The notes: a model not told the origin generated them from the letters alone. Counted from the first letter of the stretch, positions 25,732 to 38,483 are shown. The stretch is DNA of 64,000 nucleotides from Neodiprion pinetum (GCF_021155775.2 NC_060235.2:27506607-27570606), one strand, 5' to 3'. Translations and numbers: made by a program.

Positions 25732-28205
25732 CGCGAGCAATTTCTCAAAGCCAGGAACACCGTGGTCTCGAGCTGTACGATCTTGGTCCTGGGCACGTGG
25801 CACGCTAAGCACTGAATGCCGACTACGTCCGCGACCGCCGATAGGGGTAGTAAATCTAGTAAATATAAACGTATACCGACAGATCTCCGTGTATGTGAAA
25901 ACATCGTGCGTCTAATTGTAACGGCTTGGGTCAAAAGTCGCAAGATATGTCTCAGTGCGACTCTGATTCATTATCACAACATTGCCTTACAACACGCGGT
26001 CAGTGTGCGCCGACCGGGGCCGACGATCTATAAACAGCGTTTAATATTGTCGCAGTTCGTTTTTTATCGATCGAACATCATGAGGATACTGTATAGCTTA
26101 TACTCCGGAGATTCGGGATCGCCGCTTCCATTCTAATTTACGCAGATTCCCGCGGTCGGAAGAAGTGCGAAATTTTATAATCTACCACGCAAAATCTTTG
26201 CATCAGACTTATGGTAGCTTTTCTATCCTTGGGTCATCCGAGTTTACCAAAGTAACACCGTGAATAGGGAGCCGTCCGTTAATTACGTAAGGACTTTCAT
26301 GGAGGGGGGTATCCAACAATCTGTCCCTGCTTAATTTATGGATGGTCCCAAGGCTTGAGAGGTACAGGAAAAGAAGCAGCGTCGACAAACCGGCATATCT
26401 CGTCTGCTAATTAAATATATCGGAGTCTGTCTTGTGAGGCATGGGTGAGCAATATGGCGCTGTAGTGACGAGAATGTTTTTGTGAAAATATATCACGCGA
26501 ATATTGAGGTATATGAAATATTTCCTGACAGCAGTAGGACTTCAGTTTTGGTACATCGAATTGGTGCAGAAATAAATATTTGTCAAAAAATAACTTATAT
26601 ATAAAAAACATATGGGACTCTTTATATAGTATATCTTTTGCCATCAGGCAAAGTCTTTTGACATTGATATCGGGCGTCTTGACGTTTCGGTCCGCCACTT
26701 GATGGCTGGATTTAAGATTCACAAATGAGAAAAAGCGACAAGTCTGGGAAGTGGGATAACGTAATAGTCGGTTGGAATTGCTCGGTCCAAATGCAATTCA
26801 ATGAAGTCTTTTCACTATCGAATTGTTTAATATTGACTGGATTATTTATTATGCTATCACGTAGTGTTACAAATTGTATTTTGACCTCTCTGTAGATATC
26901 GCTATTTGTTTTTTGTGTTTACTCAATTTCCTTTTTTCATCTAGGCGATATTACTATTAGCCGCACTACATAGGTATTGTATATACGTGATGACTGAGAA
27001 ATTTCATTATTACAAATCATCAAAATGGGCTATACTTGATGATCACACTTCATGCTGAAACTACATGAATTAGTATATTATCGATTCATTTTTGAATCAA
27101 TGTATCTAGCCTTATATTTTAGAACGTAAAGAAATTCGCATTGACTCAACATTACTTTTTTCAGATTGCTCAACTAAATTCTACATGTATAATGATTTGA
27201 AGAGCAAACACTGCTCTAAAAAAAGGAATACTTCATGTTGCTTTCAATCACTGGTTAGAAAATATTAAACTTTTATCCGTACTGCATGACCAATAATTTG
27301 CAGATTATTTCATAAAGCTTAGCAATATTTCAACAGGATTTCGGAAGTATTTTATACATCAAATCAATGTTTTTCAGTATTCATCCTGCATCACAGTCGT
27401 CGAATAAGCGATCAATTCGCGTGACCAGATATAAAAATAGCCAGAAATAATTTAACTTTTCGCAGATACATTTGATTTCTTTGACATTTTTATCGTCAAG
27501 ATATTGGAAATCTTTTCATGCAATGAATATTTTGTAAGAAAACCCTAGATTCTAAGTCGTTACTGATCAACGCCTTACTTACTACGAACACATTCCTAAC
27601 AACCGCTGCTTGGCTCACTCGATAATTTGCCGACGGAACAGATTTCCGCTCATTCTCCCATTCCACGATGACGGAACCTTACCTAAAGTCGGAGTTGATC
27701 CAATGAGCTTTGTTCCCACCGATGGTTCAGAGAATTCTGTCGCACGACGTTGCGCGAAGCGAGTACTACCTATATTTTGTAGATGGCTAGGGCAAATTCT
27801 GAGACGTTTAACAGTACTTGCTGAATGGCAGGGTAGAATGTGGTTACGCACGATTGTCGTAAGAATAAAGACTGGTGACATTTATTGTGTAAATTGAAAA
27901 TTCATGAAGAAATGAGCAGCAACAAGATTCAATCCTGTTCCGTACGGCGAGCGAGACTCGTTTCCAGCGCTTGATAAACGGCACATTTGCTGCACCAGCC
28001 GCCCCAGAGGTCTATCAACAAGTATTAATCACAGCCACTATTTGATAGCAGACAGCAGCACCACACTTAGCAGTACTTTGACAAGAGATTGACGGTGCTC
28101 AGTGGGTGTTTTCACTTTTCGCGAATTGGGCCTTCTCATTTTGCTTAACTCGGAGCAAGTTTTTCCACCTGACACACGTTCCTGACGAACATCAAAATTT
28201 CCACG
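25732..28205. other. Shared upstream region of the divergent SLC18B1-like and RagA/B genes
   Basis: About 2.5 kb separates the two start codons. It must contain both promoters if these start codons lie in the first exons, but I could not place TATA or initiator elements with confidence. Open frames here are short. Confidence 0.6.
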
Positions 28206-30899
28206 ATGAAGAAAAAGGTTCGTCAACGATACCAGAATGTACTTGAATACGCAGCTCATTTATCACAATTCGGCAGCATCTGCGATGCTCTCTGCGTGAC
28301 GATTTACCCTCGCAGTTATCGCCTGTTTTCATCTTCAATAACACAATTCTTCGCTCCTTCGCAGGTTCTATTAATGGGCAAAAGTGGCTCTGGCAAGACC
28401 AGTATGCGCAGCATCATATTTGCCAACTACATCGCTCGGGATACAAGGCGTCTTGGAGCAACCAGTAAGGATTTTGCGCCCTACAATACATTCGGTTTCA
28501 ACTCTGTTCATCTTTGTTCCAACAAGATTGATTGAGCTTGACCTTTGGACTCAGTTTAATTAGGGAGAGGGAAAAGATGGAGAAGGGGCAATGGGACAAG
28601 GACATATATGCGTTAAAAGCTATCAACCAGAAATAATTCTCTGATAGTGTGATACTTCGTTTAATTATTACTCACGTGACATTCGTCAATCCCCTCGTAT
28701 TTGGTTATTAGCTTATGAATTGGTGACAAGAGATATGTCAGTCACAGAATCCTGGGATTTTGAATGTCTGAAATATCCTAGAAACTTACGCTAATAATCA
28801 ATTTAAAAAATTGGAGAAATATGTTTGAGCTTTTCTTAGCTTTTGGGAATGTCTCCGCTTTTCATCAATGTCCGTCTTTTGTACTTTTCCACTTGTCAAT
28901 ATTCTTTGATTTTGTTTTGAGAACAGCCGATAACGATTTATTAAAGCGAATTACTTATATGTTTCTTTGTTGATAAAACTTGATTGTTTATAATTTTAAT
29001 TAGTTCATATAAAAGTACATGCAATCACTTTTGTTGAAAATAGTCGCCTTTTTCTAGCCTATTCACCAAAGGAAATTACTATTCCAATAATGTTACTGAA
29101 AGATCAAGTCTTCAGTCCCAAAAACTCATGGAATATTTTGAGTTTATTGTACTGTAAACCATGACATGCTTGTCATTCCTTTAAAGAAACCTTTTTCTAT
29201 TTTGTAACTAACTTTCCGTGTTCATCTTTTCAAAAGATGTTCTGTAGTTTTCTCCTCACGAGAGCACCCAATTTATGCTCTCTGTGAGAATGAATGCCTT
29301 ACCATTTTATTTTGGAGTTTCATTACTGTATGACAAACCTGGATTTGCCAACTTGCGAAGGTCTGATACATCTCAAACACCAATAGAATGTGCTCAAAGA
29401 ATTTAAAATAAGATGATTGTAAGATTGACTTAAGTTTTGTACATATTTATTTATTGTATGTTTACCGTTTTTCTTCAACAGTTGACGTGGAGCACAGCCA
29501 TGTTAGATTTCTCGGCAACTTGGTGTTGAATTTATGGGATTGCGGTGGTCAAGAAGCATTTATGGAAAACTATTTTGCTTCCCAAAGGGATAACATTTTT
29601 AGAAATGTTGAAGTATTGATCTATGTGTTTGACGTCGAGTCTCGAGAGTTAGATAAAGACATGCACTATTATCAAAGCTGCCTGGAAGCCATTCTGCAGA
29701 ATAGTCCTGATGCCAAGATATTCTGCTTGGTCCACAAAATGGATTTGGTTCAGGAAGACAAAAGAGATTTGATATTCAGAGAGCGTGAAGAAGATCTGAA
29801 GAGATTAAGCTTGCCATTGGAATGCACGTGTTTCAGAACTAGCATATGGGACGAAACACTATACAGGTAACACAAAACGTATCACATTTTTGGCAGATAT
29901 TAATATGTATACATTTTTCTACTTTTACAGAGCATGGTCATCAATTGTTTATATGTTGATCCCAAATGTTAAAGAGCTAGAACTAAGCCTAAACCAATTT
30001 GCGAATATCATAGATGCGGATGAAGTTCTACTTTTTGAACGTGCAACGTTTTTAGTAATCAGTCATTGTCAAAGACGAGTGCACAGAGATGTTCACAGAT
30101 TTGAAAAAGTCTCGAACATAATCAAGCAGTTCAAACTTAGCTGCAGGTAATTTTTCAGACATTTAAAAAACTTCTACTTTGTGACTTGAGTAAAATATCC
30201 GTATTAATATTTACTTATATTCTGTGTTTTTCAGCAAATTGGCGGCACAATTTCAAAGCATGGAAGTGAGAAATACAAATTTTGCAGCCTTCATTGATAT
30301 CTTTACGTCAAATACATACGTCATGGTTATCATGTCCGACCCAGCCATACGTAAGTTCACAGACTGCGATTTAATGAAGGATTTATCTTTATCCAATTAA
30401 CACGAGTTTAACGGACACGGTGCAAAATATCAAAACCATTATTACTTATCTCTGTAGTCCCATATCTATTGTACACGAGTGATTATAATTTGGCGCAAAA
30501 ATTCAGGGACTTTTGAAGTCATATAAAGAGATCGATTTTAATTTTTGATATTATTGTAATCTACGGTTTTTATCGTCAATCGACGAACAGAAGGCAATTG
30601 AAAGATGTATAATTTTCGTAGTTCCATACTTGTTGCACACTTAAAATATGATTGTCACCAACATGGTCCGCATCTTGAATACGTTTTTAAAACCGTAAAT
30701 GATCATGATAAGTGCTTCTTCCGCTTTTGGCTTCTTGACAAAAATAACACTAACTACTACTTACACAATTAATACCGAAGTTCAAAGTTTGATTTTTTAA
30801 TTTTCAGCGTCAGCAGCAACACTTATAAATATTCGGAATGCACGAAAGCACTTTGAAAAATTGGAGCGTGCCAGTCAGAGTTCAGCATTGAGCAGATAG
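28206..30899 (+). CDS. RagA-B: Rag small GTPase A/B, 6 exons, 306 aa
   Basis: Exons are 28206-28217, 28365-28464, 29482-29866, 29931-30146, 30235-30350 and 30808-30899, all with GT-AG introns and matching phases. The 306-residue product is close to the known animal RagA length of about 313; it lacks a short N-terminal extension seen in vertebrates and starts MKKKVLLMGKSGSGKTSM. The P-loop GKSGSGKT is at residues 9-16 (G9 first), the G3 motif DCGGQ at 57-61 and the G4 motif HKMD near 122. The C-terminal half carries the conserved roadblock-type stretch ending ATLINIRNARKHFEKLERA. RagA/B is known to pair with RagC/D on the lysosome, held by Ragulator, and to recruit TORC1 when amino acids are plentiful; GATOR1 is its GAP. 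The very small 12-base first exon codes MKKK and is supported by the exact join to VLLMGKSG. Nothing is truncated or mutated at a key residue. Confidence 0.96.
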
Positions 30900-31873
30900 A
30901 AGTTACCTCGACCCAGGCGCAGCATCACCCGGGTCCAGTCAATTCACCACTGTTGAGATAATTCGATAATTAAAATGAGCAGTGACCACTATTAGCATGA
31001 AAATTGTAACTTATCTCCGATTCATGCCATGGCTAATGTGAGCATGAGATGTAGAGTCAATATTCTCAGTTTCTTTTTATATCCACTCTGTTTCTCTTAA
31101 TTTAAGCTCACTATGAAGCCATTCGTGTTCTGAAAAGATACCCATTCTCTCTGTAATGATACGTTTTGTTGTGCGAATGATGAAGAAGGAAGTATTAATC
31201 ACTGTCCCCCAATCGATTATAAATGATATGCTGTAAGATGCAAACACGTATATATACGTACATGTGCTGCCCATATGTTACTACTACTATTAATACTACT
31301 ACACTGAACTTGATTATATCGAGGGAAAGAGTGCTAAAATCATAATTAAAACAGTTCAATATTGCAGAAATTCTAAATGCATATTCAGATGCGTTAGCTC
31401 ATGTAATTTCTCAATTTAAAAACAAGTAAACTCGTTCTTTTCATCAATCGGTAATCTTGGAAGAAGCCGTTAAGAGTATACACAGCTTTCCATGTCCTAT
31501 TCTATGGTTTCTAGCACTCGTTCTCTATTATTCTATTCTTAGGGTAAATTTGTGCATGCGTTCTCATCATTGTTCGCAAGATGTTTCGAAAAAAAACTCA
31601 GCTCCATAGATTCATGTAACATCTGGCTTGATAACTGATGATTTCGCGTAGATCAATTGTATAATAGACTATATTTGTATTATACATCATTATCTTATAA
31701 ATATTCTGTATAATATTATTACTACAATTATTATTTTTATCTCAATTTGCTATCATTATTATTCTTATTATTATTGTCATCATACCATGGTATTAAGTTT
31801 ATAAAATGAGTTTGATAAATGTGTGCTACTACTCGTGAATTTAAAAGAAAAAATAAGGAAATAACATTTATTA

Positions 31874-31879
31874 AATAAA
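31874..31879 (+). promoter_or_regulatory. Candidate polyadenylation signal of the RagA/B gene
   Basis: AATAAA about 975 bases after the stop, at the end of a very AT-rich stretch (31660-31880) that looks like a 3' UTR. An earlier ATTAAA variant near 30970 could serve instead. Both are unproven. Confidence 0.25.
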
Positions 31880-32403
31880 ACACTAAGGATCATTTCGTGA
31901 ACTTTTTTGAAAGCACTGATTTGCAGTTATCCAAGTTTTTGGGATTTATCGCTACCAAATCAGATTCATGACCAATGAAGGACCAGATGAAGTTCGCAGT
32001 TTGCTAAAAGTATACTTTTTTTCAACACGTATCCCTTTTACATTCGAGCATGTATATAGCAAAGGCAGATATGTAATTCTAGTTTGCTATCGCGTATCTT
32101 TTGCGATAACTACGTAAACGTAATACCAGTCAATGCAATGTGGATGAATATTTACTACGTTGATTTTGAATTTCCCGCTAAAGATGTAGACATCGTTGTA
32201 CAAAGTCTGTATGAGTGGCTGATAAGTTTTTGCATTCTTACAATTTCAACATAAAGTCGTAGCTCATGTGGTCGAGGTCTATTCAAAGTACACTCAATTT
32301 TTTTTACTCAACTGCGGTGGTGCGTGAAATCTTTAGAATTTCTACTTTACGCGAAGTCAACAAAATCGAGCGACATCGTGTGGCGCGTGAATACGTATCA
32401 TAA

Positions 32404-34529
32404 ATGGACAGGATACTGAAAGGTGTGATGAAGTACAGAAAATGTCACAGAGAGGGAATGGTAAAGCAATTCAAGCAGGTTAAGGACCATCCCGAAGTAA
32501 GTTGAAAGAAGTTGATTATTCGCCCAGTCATAGTGAAAGTAGACTTGGCTTACACGATTTCGACCATCTCACATTTCTCCCGACCTATTCCGACGGATTA
32601 TTTACCATTATTTACTCATCTATAATAAGAAGACTCGTCACTGACAATGAGACAGAAATCACGATTCTCGAATTTAATTGCTACTCCATAATTACATTTA
32701 AAACTAAATCGTTGACCTTGATTGAAACAATTGACGAGTTTCGAAACTTATTGATTTTGTACTCATAGCTGCGAATCTACTACTTTGAAAAGTAATCTTG
32801 TCAAGATATTGTCAAATATTGAGCGCGCAACTTCTTCGAGAGGTCAAACAATTGCAGACTCGCAATACCAGGTCACATACTATTCGTTCTAACAACAAGA
32901 AATCTTCAATTTGTACGATACCTAGTAAAGTTACGAAAATTTACGTTCAACGTTGACCAGTGACCTTTGTAATTTAATATAGCTCTAAAGTCTATACTCG
33001 TGGTTATAGTTGATTTCTGATTAAGTACAGCCAGATTTCTACGAGAACGGCAAGCGATTGGTGACGAGTTATATTGCAATACTATTGGTTCGAGTACAGC
33101 GTTTCCAGAAGTCGACCGCCAGAAGTGCAGTCAAACCAATAGGCAGCCTGTATCTTGACATTTGTCAGTTTCATGAAAACTCCTCTAGGTAGCGCCATCA
33201 GGTCGCACATTTGGCGGGAAATACGAATGTCTTGTACACTTATAAAAATTTTTTAGATCTATTTCGTTAATAAAATATATTCCATTCAACAGCCAAAGGC
33301 AGTTTTCTTCACCTGTATGGACTCTCGGATGATTCCTACTAGATTTACGGAAACAAATGTTGGAGATATGTTTGTTGGTACGAAACTGGAAAATATTTCA
33401 AGTTGCAGCTACATAAATAAATTTTTTTTAATTACATGATCAAAGCAAAGTTCACTTTTCGATACGTGCATGTAGCTGTATTACGATACCATATTTTGAT
33501 GCAAGTTTGAAATTTGAACATATCAAATTCTACTGTGTTCTGCAGTTTCAGCTGTAAATGGAATGTACAAAATTGATATCTGCTTTTAATTTTCAGTCAG
33601 AAATGCTGGAAATGTCGTACCGCACTCGCAACACTTCTCCGATGAGTTGACAATGTGCGAACCTGCTGCTCTGGAATTGGGCTGCGTAGTGAACGATATT
33701 CGACATATAATCGTCTGTGGCCACAGCGATTGCAAAGCTATGAATCTACTCTACGCTCTGCGTGATGAGGAATTTGCTTCTCAGGTAGCCATAAATAAAT
33801 GTTAATCAATGAAAAATCAGACCAGTACATACTGTCAATGCATAAGTATATGAATATATTTCATTTCCAGGTAAACAGACGAATATCACCACTCAGAGCA
33901 TGGCTATGTGCCCACGCCAGCAGTAGTCTAGCTAAATTTCAACAGCTAGAAATCACTGGGTTTCACGAGCCAATCATTTTTCAAGCCGAAACGCCTCTAC
34001 GTAAATTTGTTGCCTATATTGACCCGGAAGACAAATTTGCCATCGAGGACAAACTATCGCAGGTGAGAAAAATTTGAGTGCATTATGCTTTTACCATATT
34101 CAGCACAGTTATAGAGTATCTTCAAATCTGATAATTTGGGAAAGTCAACATGAGTCTTGAAACTACATTAAAAATTTGAAATTTACCGCAACTGTTAGAA
34201 ACTCAATGATTTTTCTAGAAAAAACTTTTTCTAAAAACTTGATATGTGAGATATATTGGTACACAACATTGTTTGTTGTTATTAATTGTATTCAAACTGT
34301 GTGATTATATTGTTTTCAGATCAACACTCTACAGCAGTTGCAGAACGTAGCGTCATATGGTTTCTTAAAAAGGCGACTAGAGAGACACGACCTGCATATA
34401 CATGCTTTGTGGTTCGACATTTATACGGGAGATATATACTATTTTAGTCGAGCTAATAAAAGGTTCATCGAGATAAGTGAACTCACAGAAACTCCATTGC
34501 TTCGAGAAATAAAAAAATATTACTCGTGA
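32404..34529 (+). CDS. CAHbeta: Beta-class carbonic anhydrase, 5 exons, 255 aa
   Basis: Exons are 32404-32496, 33293-33377, 33597-33784, 33871-34062 and 34320-34529; introns are GT-AG and phases agree. The 255-residue product has the length of the insect beta-carbonic anhydrase. It shows the two zinc-site motifs of the class: CMDSR at residues 39-43 (Cys39 ligand, Asp41/Arg43 dyad) and HSDC at 102-105 (His102 and Cys105 ligands). The flanking family blocks VGDMFVVRNAGN and MCEPAALELG are also present. The enzyme reversibly hydrates CO2 to bicarbonate with zinc; insect members are reported as mitochondrial, and the N-terminus here (MDRILKGVMKYRKCHREGM) is basic and fits a weak matrix signal, which is inference. 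The start ATG is the only one in phase with the first splice. It lies 1.5 kb after RagA/B on the same strand, with its own upstream region. Confidence 0.95.
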
Positions 34530-34844
34530 GGAGTTCAAACTGGTGTTATCAGATTATGTTTAATATATTAATGCATATTTTTATAACGTTTAAGTAGGTA
34601 CCCGTCATATCATTCACTTTGATCAAACTTTTCGAACAAGAATAATCTCAGTCGATTTCTATACACATTTATTACTACATGTGAATTACATTTTAGCTCA
34701 ACGGAATTAGGTAGTGAACCGAATTGGATAATTTCAATTCTAACATTAAATTATCAGATAAGTGATTTTAATACATCAGTTCGTTTTATCGTTAACTTAT
34801 GGAAATCTGGTTCGCAGTTAACGTTTATACCTATTATAGGCCTG

Positions 34845-34850
34845 AATAAA
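34845..34850 (+). promoter_or_regulatory. Candidate polyadenylation signal of the beta-carbonic anhydrase gene
   Basis: AATAAA about 315 bases after the stop codon; a second AATAAA occurs near 35266. Either would end the transcript before the foldback element at 35553. Confidence 0.35.
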
Positions 34851-35540
34851 ATTATGGACAATTATTGGCAAGAAAGTTCTTTTCTCTTTTATTTTGATAA
34901 GCAAAAAATAATAAATTATCGTTTGGATCTTTCGTTGTGAATTTTTCAACCGTAAAAAATATGTTTTTCTTTGTGTAAATAGCAATTGTTGCGTTGAGCA
35001 GAAATATTTGGCATACACTGATACAATATCTATGTTAAGTCATACGTGTAAACATCTATGGACCGCAATTACAATTTAATGAAATTCTGGGATCCAAGAC
35101 TTGCTTTTATAGTTTTATTGTTATTCCGATCCGTAATAACTTCTCGACGCGTCCTTAGGCTGTTGTAATTATATAAATATTTTTCTTTTTTGGGATTAAG
35201 AATACTTTGGATAGAGAGAAAGTACGGTTGTGCAAGTTAGTTGAAGAACCTGTGAATGACTTATTGAATAAATACTGTACAAAATATTATTAAATGAATA
35301 AGTTACAATGATCTGGTTAAGTTTTCAACGATGATAGAGTTTGCTTAATTGCAAGCTACAACGAGCATAAGGCAAAATTTAAAATGACACTAAAATAATC
35401 AGATGTTACTAAACGATGATTGTATTTAATCATTTTATGAATTTATATACTTAATTTTATACCTTACAAAAAGTTTTGATTCGATTGTTTCTGTACAGTT
35501 GTCCGCGTTAGTACAAATATATTTAAATATGTTCCTTACG

Positions 35541-35552
35541 AGAAAATATTTT
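35541..35552 (+). repeat. Left copy of the 12-bp target-site duplication
   Basis: The sequence agaaaatatttt directly abuts the left arm of the foldback element and is repeated exactly at 36812-36823. It is AT-rich, so chance identity is possible but unlikely at exactly this spacing. Confidence 0.65.
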
Positions 35553-35587
35553 CTATTATAGAATCTCGGTGATCGGTCAATTAAGAA

Positions 35588-35634
35588 AACGTATTTTTAG
35601 TTAACGTTTCGACCCGGATATGGGCCCGCCTCAG
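35588..35634 (-). ncRNA. Hammerhead-ribozyme-like motif in the left arm (core base changed)
   Basis: Mirror of the motif in the right arm, read on the minus strand. Here the first core block reads CTGAGGC instead of CTGAGGA, which alters the conserved A9 position. GAAAC lies at 35610-35606. If the right motif is functional, this one would be expected to be weakened. Confidence 0.3.
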
Positions 35635-36697
35635 AACGATTTATTTTTTAACTGTCAAAAATAACAAAAAGATTTTTTATAAAATAAACAATAGTACTAG
35701 AAGTAATCAGACTTAAATATTGTAGATGTAATACTCTTAGAGCTATTATATATTGTTGAATAGTAAGAACCTTATGATTAATTGAAATAAGGATGTCTTT
35801 AAGTGTTATTTACCTTTTGAATTAAGTAAGTGGACTAAGATGTAGTCGAATTCACAATTACAATTGGTGGAGACAGTGTTCTTTTGAGCGACAGGTAGAC
35901 AATGTCAATCTTCAAGTTATTTTATATGTGGGAGTTAATAGTTGGAAGTCATTAATTAAAAAGATTAAAGAACTATATTTCTTCACAGTCAGTATGTCAT
36001 TGTGTTATCTCCGCCCATACAACAAATATTGTTTAACCTTAACTACATACAAAAAATTTTTTTGTCCCCATTATACAGTCCTTTCTACATAACTTTTCTT
36101 ACAAAATATTTATTGTTTTTCTGTATAATTGTTTATAATAGGTTCACCTTCACTCTGGATTACATTGTTTTCTCCCATCAGTCGTTATTCACCTGTTGAC
36201 CCAATTGGTTCAACCAACAATATTTCGTTAGACATGTGGAACTTAATTATAAAGAGCCTACCTCCACTTCTTTGACACCTGTGAATTAATTTCATTGCTA
36301 AAAAGACCTTCTTTAATAACCTTTTAGCACAATGACATACTGACTGTGAAGAAACATAGTTCTTCAATCTTTTTAATTAATGACTTCCAACTATTAACTC
36401 CCACATATAAAATAACTTGAAGATTGACATTGTCTACCTGTCGCTCAAAAGAACACTGTCTCCACCAATTGTAATTGTGAATTCGACTACATCTTAGTCC
36501 ACTTACTTAATTCAAAAGGTAAATAACACTTAAAGACATCCTTATTTCAATTAATCATAAGGTTCTTACTATTCAACAATATATAATAGCTCTAAGAGTA
36601 TTACATCTACAATATTTAAGTCTGATTACTTCTAGTACTATTGTTTATTTTATAAAAAATCTTTTTGTTGTTTTTGACAGTTAAAAAATAAATCGTT

Positions 36698-36744
36698 CTG
36701 AGGAGGGCCCATATCCGGGTCGAAACGTTAACTAAAAATACGTT
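36698..36744 (+). ncRNA. Hammerhead-ribozyme-like motif in the right arm
   Basis: CTGAGGA at 36698-36704 fits the core CUGANGA. After one extra G, GGCCC and GGGTC can pair as a stem II of five pairs (one G-U) over a six-base loop. GAAAC follows at 36722-36726. Stem III can be ACGT (36725-36728) with ACGT (36740-36743), leaving a GUU cleavage triplet ending at 36744. Stem I, between the bases before 36698 and those after 36744, does not pair well, so activity is doubtful. Confidence 0.35.
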
Positions 36745-36811
36745 TTCTTAATTGACCGATCACCAAGATTCTATAATAGATTACATACGAGGTCGAGAAT
36801 TCTTATTCATC

Positions 36812-36823
36812 AGAAAATATTTT
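36812..36823 (+). repeat. Right copy of the 12-bp target-site duplication
   Basis: Exact copy of the 12 bases at 35541-35552, 32 bases beyond the end of the right arm. Confidence 0.65.
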
Positions 36824-36961
36824 CATTGTATTAGATGTTGATATTCATTTTATCCTTAGTCACACGATCTTTATGTTACGATCTAAGTATCACTAGGTTA
36901 CTGTTTTTCTAACAAACAACAAGCAGCGGTGAAATATCTTCGCTAAAATTTCTTCAGCTCT

Positions 36962-36982
36962 AATTTGGCCTCCGGCCAAATT
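36962..36982 (+). repeat. Perfect 9-bp hairpin
   Basis: AATTTGGCC and GGCCAAATT pair exactly around TCC. It lies about 140 bases past the foldback element. Function unknown. Confidence 0.6.
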
Positions 36983-38460
36983 GACTTATTTTGTTTTCCT
37001 TACTATATTCAGGAAAATTTAACTGTATTAAGGAAATTCCCAAATTTAAAACCGTTTTTTCAAGCTGAAAATATTAACCAAAAACGTTTTCCTTGAAAGC
37101 ACTTTATTTTTTTGTCAAGACCCAATATTTCCACACTAGTCCGTGTCGAAATTCGAAAAACGTGATTTTTCGATACACTCTAACATATTGTAACTTTGGG
37201 TGCCAAGCAATTAAAACGGGTTTTCCGATTAATAAGTTGACTTAGTGAAGACAGAAAATAAGATGGCCATAATCGTAAATTCAATACACTTGCCTGATAA
37301 TGTTTGACACAAACAACCGATCCAAGCATCGAAACGTATTCGCAAATAGGCCACAGACCCTTCAGAAATAGATTCTAGAAATGAAGAAGTCGTACAGAAT
37401 ATCCTTCCTACCTCACGAAAGACTCGGTTGAGACACTACCTGCTATACAAATAATGATAATCCAAAATACTTGACGTTGTTTACACAAAGAGATGGATTC
37501 AGAATAAAAAAAGACTAAAGAATAGTTAACGAAAGACTGTCATTCAAATTATTTGCACGAGTAAATATAGGCAGTGCATTACTCAGTGCTTTGCGAGTAG
37601 GCCAAGTGCATTTTGTGGGAAACTCCTTCAAGATTTAAAATTTAAAAAGACAAACACAGCTTTCCGGTTCAAAATTCCGGAAGTACCCTGTAAAAAGAAT
37701 TTTCGCTATGATTATATTCTTCACGTTTCGTTAATCTTTCTGTGCAAGTAAATTGATCAATGTCGAATAGCATCGATAAATTGTTTTGAATTATAAAGGG
37801 AACTGAATGGGATAACCGCGTAAAATCAATATTTTTCAGCAGCAATTCGCGAATTATAACCCTATACAGCGATTAAATTCGTGTCCTCCGTCGGGTAAAC
37901 GTATTAATCCGAATTAAATCTCAATAAAATCTCTCGCCGAGAGCGCGTTGCGATAATTTAACGAATATTTTGATCTAGTCATCATGAGTGTAAAACCATG
38001 CATTCAACATCGAAACTTGTCGATCAGTGATTCGTTTTGCCAGATTGTGCAGAACTTTTCACACAAGTTGATTTATCATATTTTGATCAACGCGTCGTTA
38101 CTGAATTTAGTTGCGACTAGTTTCAGGATTGAAAATTTTCCGTCTTGCCCCAATATCGAATTAATAATCATACTTGCATAGCAAAATTAAATACCCCCCT
38201 TATAAAATCTTAATCTATTGAAAACCGTACGTTGTATTGTCAATTTTCCATTAGATCGAGTCGAAGAACGGACACGAATAAATAAAGTCCGAAGTTTAAG
38301 GTCGTCAACCAGCTCCGCTTTCCCTCGTGCATTAGAACGAAGACTTCAAGATTAAGAATCACACGGCGCGAAATCGATTTTACTTTACGCGGATGGTAAA
38401 CGGTTGAATTCCAAAATTTCACTCGCACAGTTCGGTATTAATTGATACCTCGCTGTAAAT

Positions 38461-38483
38461 TATATATATATATATATATATAT
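38461..38483 (+). repeat. (TA)n microsatellite
   Basis: About eleven uninterrupted TA units. Confidence 0.95.

Larger units (their letters stand above)
35553..36811 (+). mobile_element. Foldback element with 452-bp inverted arms, probably Penelope-like-derived
   Basis: The left arm (35553-36004) and right arm (36328-36779) are reverse complements over their full length with no gaps and only a few mismatches. Between them is a 323-base AT-rich centre without a convincing ORF. After the right arm there is a 32-base unpaired tail to 36811. The unit is flanked by the 12-base direct repeat agaaaatatttt at 35541-35552 and 36812-36823, which I read as a target-site duplication. Both arms contain a hammerhead-like core, on the plus strand in the right arm and the minus strand in the left. 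Penelope-like elements are known for variable 10-15 base duplications, inverted terminal copies and hammerhead motifs, so this class is my best guess. No reverse transcriptase or GIY-YIG frame is present, so it is non-autonomous or a remnant. The near-identity of the arms suggests a fairly recent insertion. Confidence 0.8.

Noticed and set aside
26675..26710. Minus-strand GGACCGAAACGTC resembling the second half of a hammerhead/Penelope motif
   Set aside because: The first core block CUGANGA is absent and no element boundaries could be seen; a short match alone is not enough.
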